NCBI GenBank assembly: GCA_964034945.1
Contig: OZ035964.1
Coordinates: 6,077,895-6,141,894, forward strand
Reading direction: 5' to 3'
Length of the DNA stretch: 64,000 nt
Source of the DNA: Chrysopilus asiliformis
Lineage: Eukaryota; Arthropoda; Insecta; Diptera; Rhagionidae
Positions 35,901-44,900 of the stretch are shown here, one piece after another. The notes beneath the pieces were generated by a model that was not told the origin of the DNA, did not search any database, and was given only the letters and a program-made list of their open reading frames with translations. A program made the translations under genes and the position numbers. How positions within the stretch are numbered: the stretch's first letter is position 1; every line of letters starts with the position of its first letter.

Positions 35901-38900
35901 ATTTGTTGCGCATGTCATCGATGACGCTATAAAAAAATCATTCGATTCATCGTGATCATTATTGGAATCGGAATAACTGATTTCACTTTCGCTTGGCTCG
36001 TATTTTGGTGTGTTTTTTCTTAAATCGAGTGGGAGGCCACCTTTAGTAGATCCAATGGATGATGCTGTAAACACAAATAACATTACATTAGTAATTTTCA
36101 ACAAATAAGAAAAAATATCTGATGTCAACAGCAAATGATTTTCTTAAACAAAATCTACGCCTATGCGTAATTTACACTATAGCCAGACGAATAGAATATT
36201 AGTTTAGATTTTTTTTATTGACAAAATTTAAAATATCTGGATCACGGTAAAAGATATAGATTTACGGTAAATTGCAAAAAATTTAGAGAAATTTAGTATC
36301 TTTAATTTCTCCTGAAAAATCGGGAATTCGTCATCAATTCCTTCATCGGGAATTCGTCATCAATAAAGCAAATAAAATGCTCGCTCTGGTCAAACGATTT
36401 TCGTCAGGTCTTCAAGACCCTTTTTTTAAAAAAAACCGTTAGTTTGCCCGTAATTCGCAAAATCATAATTTTTTACATTTTAATCCTTTGATTCGGCAAT
36501 GGTGCTCCGGGGCCTGTAGCAGCACCCACTGGCAAATTTTGGGCGCTCCGGGGCCTGTAGCAGCACCCACTGGCAAATTTTGGGTGCTCCGGGGCCTGTA
36601 GCAGCACCCACTGGCAATTTGTGGGTGCTCCGGGGCCTGTAGCAGCACCCACTGGCAATTTGTGGGTGCTCCGGGGCCTGTAGCAGCACCCACTGACCAT
36701 TGGGTGACTATTTGTCCCAGAACATAGCTTTAGTATAAAAAAAAAGTCATTTTGAACATCAGATTTTTTTCTAGAGATTTAGAGTCCCAGGATAACCGAA
36801 ATTTATCGATTTTTGCGACTGAATTTCACGCGAAGACGCTTGATTAATTATGCATAAATATACTAACTGTTAAATCCAGATGAACCTCCAGTTATGCAAT
36901 TAACATCAGCATTGGCAGATGAATTTTTTAAATGGTCGCCACAATCATTGGCTGCTGAAAGCATATTACTGTATGATGAGATAATATTGGCCGATAAATT
37001 GGACGCTGAATTCACCGCATTTCCGGATAATGACGATATTTGGGCAGTGCCGGTTGTTGTTGTTGTTGTTGTAGCTGCCGATGATGGTGATAAGGGCGAT
37101 GTGATGGCAGTTGCCGTATTACCACCACCACCAGATGTCATCATGCCACCATAAATTGATGACGTTGTCACATGACCCAAATCACCACTCGAATGCTGAT
37201 GCTGTTGTGATTGCGCATGATGTTTAACATCCGGTATCTGATCGATGTTGATTGGCTGCTTATCTGGATGTTTCGCTTGCAAATGTGATTCGAGTGCTGA
37301 TTTAATTTTAAATATTGCCCCGCAATATGGACATTTTTTGTTGATTATTTGCAAGTTTTGACGAAATTGTCCTTTGCGTTCGCGTGCACGTGAATTTTGG
37401 TACCACACCTTCAAAATGGTTTTTGGTGATTTATAATTTTTCTATTCAATTGCTTTCGAAATTCTATTTATTTTATTTTTTAAAGATTTTTAGGATTTCT
37501 TTTTTGTTTGTTATTACTTATTACAGTTTGAAAGTCTTGTTTTTGTGTTTTAGTAGAACAATAATAATTATAATAAACTAATAATATATCAATGTTTCGA
37601 TTAATTTTTTTTTTGATCATTTAAAAGCCAAACTTAATCAACAAAAAAATCAGTTCAATTGAGTAAAACAGGGAGAAACTATGCAAAAAACACAATCTAA
37701 TTGTTTTTTTTTAAAAAAAAAGTAATTTCTGTGATACAAGAAAAAAATTCATAAAACGAAATTACTTAAAGTTCAATTTCTAACGAAAAACCAGATTTTC
37801 TTTTGTTTTTAAATACCAAAAAAAAAATATATAGAATAAATTAAAACAGCACACGCATAGCACTAAAGTGAACATTTTGTCTATAGCAAGTTGTTATAAT
37901 ATCGGTTATTTGTTTTATTGCATGATTTGTTTATTTTTTGTTTTAATTGTTGAAAATGACTTCCAGTTCATGTTACTAGAAAAAAGAAAAAAAAAACATT
38001 GCTCAAATAATAACAACTAAAAAATCAAATAAAATAAAAACAAAAATGAAAAACATCAATTTACCAAAATTATAGGGAAATCTTTTTTCTTGTTTTGTGA
38101 TTTCGTCTATTTTTTAGAATTATAATAAACAAAATAATTCGTTAAAATATTCATAAAGTAGACTAACATGCGCAAGCCCCTAGCACTGGTTTCCACTTAG
38201 AAAATAAAAGATTTCGCAGTGCTTATCGAACCGAAAATGACTATCATTTTTTTCTTTTCAAGTTTCTAGATTTTTCATGAAAAGTTTCGACCTCGTAGTT
38301 TTGACTAAAAATCATTTCCCTCCTGAATAGACTGAAGCCTTATTACAAAAAATGATTTCTGTTTGCCAGCTTGTCCGTCAGTCTATCAGTCAGTTTGTCT
38401 ATCAGTCAGTCTGTCTATCAGTTAGTCTGTCTATCAGTCAGTTCGTCAGTCCGTCAGTCTCTCAGCCTTTCGGAAATTTGGTACACAGGCACCGAAAGTG
38501 ACGCGTCTAATATAATCGACCTGTATATTGATCGTAAAGGCCTATTTTTTTTTTTTTCGAATAATACAAATCGCTAAAAAACTGACGATACTCAAAAAAA
38601 AAAAAGTTGTGGTTAATCTTTTGTTATTTTTTTAGGTTTAAACTGTATAACAATAAGCATGGTATCAAAGAAAGATAAAAGAAAGTACTATAAAAATAGA
38701 GCAGCAAAATTACACCAAAAAGAGTAAGAAAAACCAAAGTTTTGATAGAAATTTACAGGAAAAAAAAAATCATTTGCTTACTTGTACGACGCGCTTTTTT
38801 AAATTGACTTTCTTAGAGATCTCCTCAAGCATTTTCCGACTCGGATTCGATTCATTCTGATAGCATTCATATAAAAAATTCAATTGTTCTGGCAATATTG

Positions 38901-41900
38901 TTGTCCGTAATCGCTTATTGCTCTGCTTCTCCGTCGTAGTTATATGCTCAACATTATTGGTATTGGATGATAAATTTGCACCACTACCGGTTTCACCAGT
39001 GCCGGCGGATATTAATAATGGTGTCGCCGATTGGGTTACCGAACTTGACGAATTATTACTGGTCGCATAGAGAAAATTTTGCTGTGTATGAGAATTGTTT
39101 GATAATGAATTGACGATGGCGTTACTCTGATTTGTTGGCAATAGTAATGGATGTACCGTTGTTATTGTTTGTGTTGATAAACCCGGTGAAGATGGTGTTG
39201 GTGTTGTCGCTGACGCCGGCGATGTCAGCGGTGTTATTGATGATGAGTGCCCGACAAGTGGTGATATCGATAGGGATGATGGACTATTACCACCAATTGT
39301 ATTGGCTGATGTCATTACTTGTTGATGTCCAAGTACTACCCCGCCCCCACCAGCTCCTGCTGATGTTGCTGCCATTACCGGCAGATTTATAATATTGTTG
39401 GGGTTGTTGATGGCTAGATTCGCGCAATTGGTGCTGCTGCTGTTCGCGCCGCCACCATTCCCCCCACTGCAACCAAGCCCAATGTTGCCATTGCCATTCG
39501 ATGTCTTCGCGATTGGCGAAGAGACCGGTGCCGGTACCGGTGCCGATGCCGCTACAGCTGCGCTCGATATTCCGGAACCAATTCCCAGCATCGTTGTTGG
39601 TATTGCCGACTCCGATATTGCGTTCGGTGATGTCGGTTGATCGATTTCGGTGGCGTTTGCTGCGGCGGCCACTGCAGCCGCGGCTGCCGCCGCCGCCGCC
39701 GCAGCTTGGGTGGTTAGATTTAGCAATGGAAAATCATGTATCGGTTGGGGCGAGGCATCTAACTGAAAAAACTTCTTCGATTCGTTTAATTGGTAGTATT
39801 GCAACAAGAATTCAATTGTTGGTCGTGATCCGGATGATGATGATGCCGATGCCGATTGGCCACTAGTAGATGCATCATTTAACAATAAGCTATTACCATG
39901 ATGTGACTGCTGATTTTTGGTATTCTCATTTTGTAGATAATATTGATATAAAAAATCATAGTTGCCTTTCTTTTTTAATTCATTGGTTTGGTAGTAATTC
40001 GCCAAATATTCAATATCCATATTCTGCTGTTGGGCCTGCTGATATTGTTTCTTCATTTCATCATTATTTGTCTCGTTTTGCATAAAATATTGGTATAAAA
40101 AATCATACTGTTCGTTTTTTAACTTTTTGTTTATCAATTCGTAATCGCACATAAGATCTTCGGGCGATTGCCTTTGTGTATCAGAGTATTTACGCTTTTT
40201 AATTTTACTTTGTGATAAATCCATTGATATATCTTGATTACTATTTGCTGTCATTAATAAATTACCACTAACGCCAGCACTACTATTTACTAAACTCGTC
40301 TGCATATTCTGCAATATTCCAAATGGTGAATTCTCAGCGTACGCTTGATTCAAAAATAAATTCGGATTCATTATATGGATAAGTTGATGCTCCTTGTACA
40401 GTTCGAAGCGTGAAAATTGCAGATTGCATTTATCGCATTCGAATTTTTGACCGGATTGTGAACCCATCGACGATTGGCTACCGCCAGTGGTACCGCCCTG
40501 CTGTGATCCAACACTATTCGATAGTGCGCCAGTGTTGCTAGTACTGGTCGAATTTCCGCTGCCCTGCTGCTGCTGCTGCTTATATAAATTATGGGCGGAT
40601 GTTAGAAGACTGAGGCTAGGACTGGTCGATAGTCCGGGTATGGAAGAAATGCTCGAACTCGAAATCATGGCCGCTGCGGCTGCAGCCGCCGATCCCGATG
40701 AAGATGTCGATGGTCCCGACGGTGATTGCGATAGGTTTAAATTAGTAACTGGATTTATCCCACCGATAGCTGCAGCCGCCGCTGCCGCAGCAGCAGCCGC
40801 TTGTTGGGCTGCTAAGTTCGATGTTAGTAAATTGGCATTATTAATGTCGATACTGGAATTTGAATCCTCACTACTCAAACTCTGTGCGATTTGAGCGGCG
40901 GCGATCTGCGCTTTGGCAGATTTCTTATTATTTTCCTCTTTGAAGCAGTGATTCTTTTGGTGTCGTATCAATTCGTAATATCGTTGGAAAACTAAATTGC
41001 ATTTCTTGCATGTATAATTAATGTTTGGTTTCTTTTCTTCTGACTCATAAAACGAGTTGTTCGGCTGATTTTCATAAATCTTCCGTTGTTTTTGCCGAGC
41101 ATTCTAGGTAAGAATTTAAAAACAAAATTAATAAATTACTGTACTTTATTGCTGTGGAAATTTGTTCAAAATAAAGAAAATATCAGCTGACACAAGATTT
41201 TTTTAGAGAGTGACCGACAAGCGAAAAATTAAAGACCAAAAAACCAAACAAATTATCAAAAAATAATAATAAAACAAGATAAATTAAAAAACTCACCTGA
41301 AACCAAACGACGATTACACGTGGGGATAATAATAGCAATTTACTCAAGTATTCCAAATCACTGTCTTTGGGATATGAGTTATTTTCAAAGAATTCCTGAA
41401 GGACTTTTATTTGATAATCTGTGAAGCGTGTTCTGTTTGCCCGTTTGCCGCTTGAAGTTGATGAATTTGAGGAATTTGAGTTCGTCTCAAAATTATTCTT
41501 ATCGAATATTTTATTCATTTGGAACTTCTTTGGCGGGCCCATATTGTTTAAATTACCGATATTTGGCATACTGTTCAATGGCATATTATCCATTTGCTGG
41601 CTGATGATGTCGTTTAAATTATTGTACGATGAACTGTTTGGGGTCGGGGGCCGTGATAATATCTCTGAGCTCCCACTCTCCGATTTCGTTTCAAAATTGT
41701 TGTAAAATAAATTCTGTTGATGTTGGGACTGCATTATACTTTGTTCGTGATCCTGCTCATGTTTGAGCATTTGATCGGCATCAACATTCCCAAGATCATC
41801 GCTTGGCTCCGATTTTATGTGAATATCGGCACGATCACTGGCCGTACTGGATGGCTGCGACAGCGGCCGATTGTCGTGCTGCTGGTGATGGTGAAGGTGA

Positions 41901-44900
41901 TGATGATGTTGCTGGGAACTTTGATGAGCGGCGGTCAACTGATTTAGTTGTTGTAACTGATGATGATGGAGTTGCTGTTGGGTTTGCGATGCACTCTGTT
42001 GTTGCTGGGTTTGATGGTGCTGCTGCTGTTGCTGCTGCTGCTGCTGTTGCGATTGCTGTTGATGTTGCTGGCTTTGCGATTGTTTGGATGACGATTGAGA
42101 CGATCCATCCAAACTATCTATTAATGGTGTGACTTTCGCTTGTCCAGTTCGTTCGTATTCCTCCAGATTTAATGTTGTTGATGGCGGATTGTTAAAATTA
42201 TACGGTGAGTCTTTGTTTCGTTGACGCTCTTTGAACAACGTGTTACGGAACCAATGTTTAACCACCTATTTTTTTTTTTGATTAGATCAAACGTTTTAAA
42301 AATTATTCTCTTCAAGCGGATTAATTAAGTTACCTTCATTGGGAGATTGGCCTTCTTTGACATTTCCATTATACTCTCTTCGCTAGGTGAATTGTTAATA
42401 TCGAAATGTGCGCGAAGGATCTTTAGCTGCTCATCGGTAATTCGAGTACGCGCTCGCTTTTGGTTATTCGTTGCTTGCTGTAAAGCACAAAAAAAAATCC
42501 ATATTAGTGATACAAAAATTGGTGAGAAAAGTTATCGGAATGTCTACACGGGCCAGATTCCGCAAGTGTGAGTTCTAATTGCACATAAAATCGTGCTCTA
42601 AAAACGCACGCTTTCAAAATCCGGCCCCACATGACCCCAATTGATTGTTGAGTACGGTTTGTTGCAAACAACACCATCAATCTAAACGGTCATCTCGACT
42701 TTCGTAGATAATCAATAACTTGGCAAAATCAACTCACCTGAGCGGCGGCAGCAGCAGCTTGGGCTGCTTGTTGCTGCAACAATTGAACTTGTTGACCGGG
42801 AACGGGTAATTCAGGTGTAACTGATGGAACATTTCCGGCAACAGCAGCTGCTGCGGCGGCAGCACCGGTCGCCCCAAATATTAATGGCGGTGCCAAATTC
42901 ATAAAATTCAACGACATCAAATGATGGAATTGCATTAAATTGAGCATATCAAGTGTGTTAATTGGAAGATTGCCCATATTTGGCAAATTTTGTAGGCTCT
43001 GTAGGCTTTGAAGACTTTGTAGATTCTGTAAACTCTGTAGATTCTGCGGTAAATTCGCGAAATTCGGCGGTAAATTGGCCAAATTCTGTTCCATGATCTT
43101 CTGTGCTAGTAGACCAGGATCAATGTTGAGCTTCTGAGCCATATCGGGCAAGAGATTTGGCATACCACCAGCAACACCTAATGGTGATTGCGGTAACTGT
43201 GCCTGTTGCTGTTGCTTCAGCATATTGGACGAGGAAACGGATAAGGATTGCTGCTGCTGCGCTTGTGAGCCAGAATGGATCTGGGCATGTGACTGTTGCG
43301 AATGGCTAACAGCTTGCGGTGGAGGTGTCGGTGGCAAGGATGAAGACTGAGGCCTGGATGGCGGCAGCTGAGACTGCTGCTGTTGTTGTTGTTGTTGTTG
43401 TAAGGCCTGTATGGAAACTGGTGAAATAGACTTCAGTTCCTTGCCGCTAGTATTGGTGTTGTTGTTATTACCACCACCAGTGGTGCTATTTGAACTGCTA
43501 GCGCTGCTAGTTGAATCGGTTTGCTTCTTCGAAAAGTCTAGGATCTCGTTTTCACTCTCACCGGATTCGAGATAATAGTTTTTAAACTTCTCAGCGAATT
43601 TTTCAAGAAATTCAAGGGGAATCTTGTCGTTGTGAATCTCCTCACAATGAGACTTTAGAACGAATATCGACGAGAAGATTTTCTTACAGTGTCGACAGTA
43701 GTATTTATCATCGTTTATTTCACGTGTCAGATCCGTTGTATGCTTGTTGATCTCGTTAAATTGCTTAACAATGTCAAAACCGAAATTCTCAAGTAAAGTT
43801 TTATAGATTTGATTATTGAATTTTGGTAGGCCCATCGCTTCATCCTGAACACCACTCAAATTCGATGGTGTAGGACTAATACTGGATTGCTGCTGCTGCT
43901 GCTGCTGATGTTGCTGGCTCAATTCATTGATACGCGCCAAACTAGGTGATATCGACTGTTGAATAGTTGAATTGGTGGCAGTGGCGGTAGTAGGTTGACT
44001 GGATCCGCCGCTAGTACTTTGCTGCTCCTGTAATCGACAAGCCCTAGTCTGATGTAGAACACTTCGCATGTGAATGTCTAGGGTGCTGCCCTGTGCATAT
44101 GCCACTTTGCAAATGTCGCACTTGAAGCGTTTTTTCGGGCTGTCATAGTCATTCTCTGGACTCAGTTTACGTTTCTGCTGTTGGAGCTGCTGTTGCTGCA
44201 GTTGTTGCTGCTGTTGATCCGCCATAATCTCCATCTCGAAATCAATTGATTTCCGATCGAAATCGCAGGATCGACGATCAAGTTCGACACTTTTTCGATC
44301 GTATTCGATTTGGGCGTTAATTGAACTGCTCGGTGATGTTGGCGATGGCGACAACTGCTGCTGTTGCGGCTGATTGGTATTCTCGTTCTGTTGTTTTTTT
44401 AGCTTATGCAGATGTGATACACTGTTGTAGTGTACAAGGAGGATATTCTTTTGTGTAAAACTCTCACGGCATATCTCACATTTGAATGGCCGATTCGGAT
44501 CAAGATACTTTTCTAATGGATAATTGTTCAGTTTTTCATTGCGACGATGCTGATTTGTCTTGTAGTGTTGCACCAAGTAGATTTGATGCGTGAATGCCAT
44601 TTTGCATTTATGGCACTTATGTTTACGATTTATGTCGTTGTAGTTGTCTTCAGCGAGCTGCGAGGAATTCAAATAATCGTCAAATTCAGTCGGTTCGATA
44701 TCATTACCGAGGCCATGTTGTTGCAGCTGCTGCTGCTGTTGCTGATGATGATGATGCTGTTGAATAAGCATAAGTTGCTCATCACGTAGCATTTGATCTT
44801 GTTGGCCGATCGTTGGTGTTGATGTCGGGGTGGTTGAGTCGATGTCGTCCTGTTTAATACTTGACGATGGCGACGGGACATTGTAATCATCCAATGACGC

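Noticed and set aside
34896..42132. Plus-strand frames of 60-135 codons opposite zfh2
   Set aside because: They are antisense shadows of CAG, CAT, GCN and AAT-rich exons.
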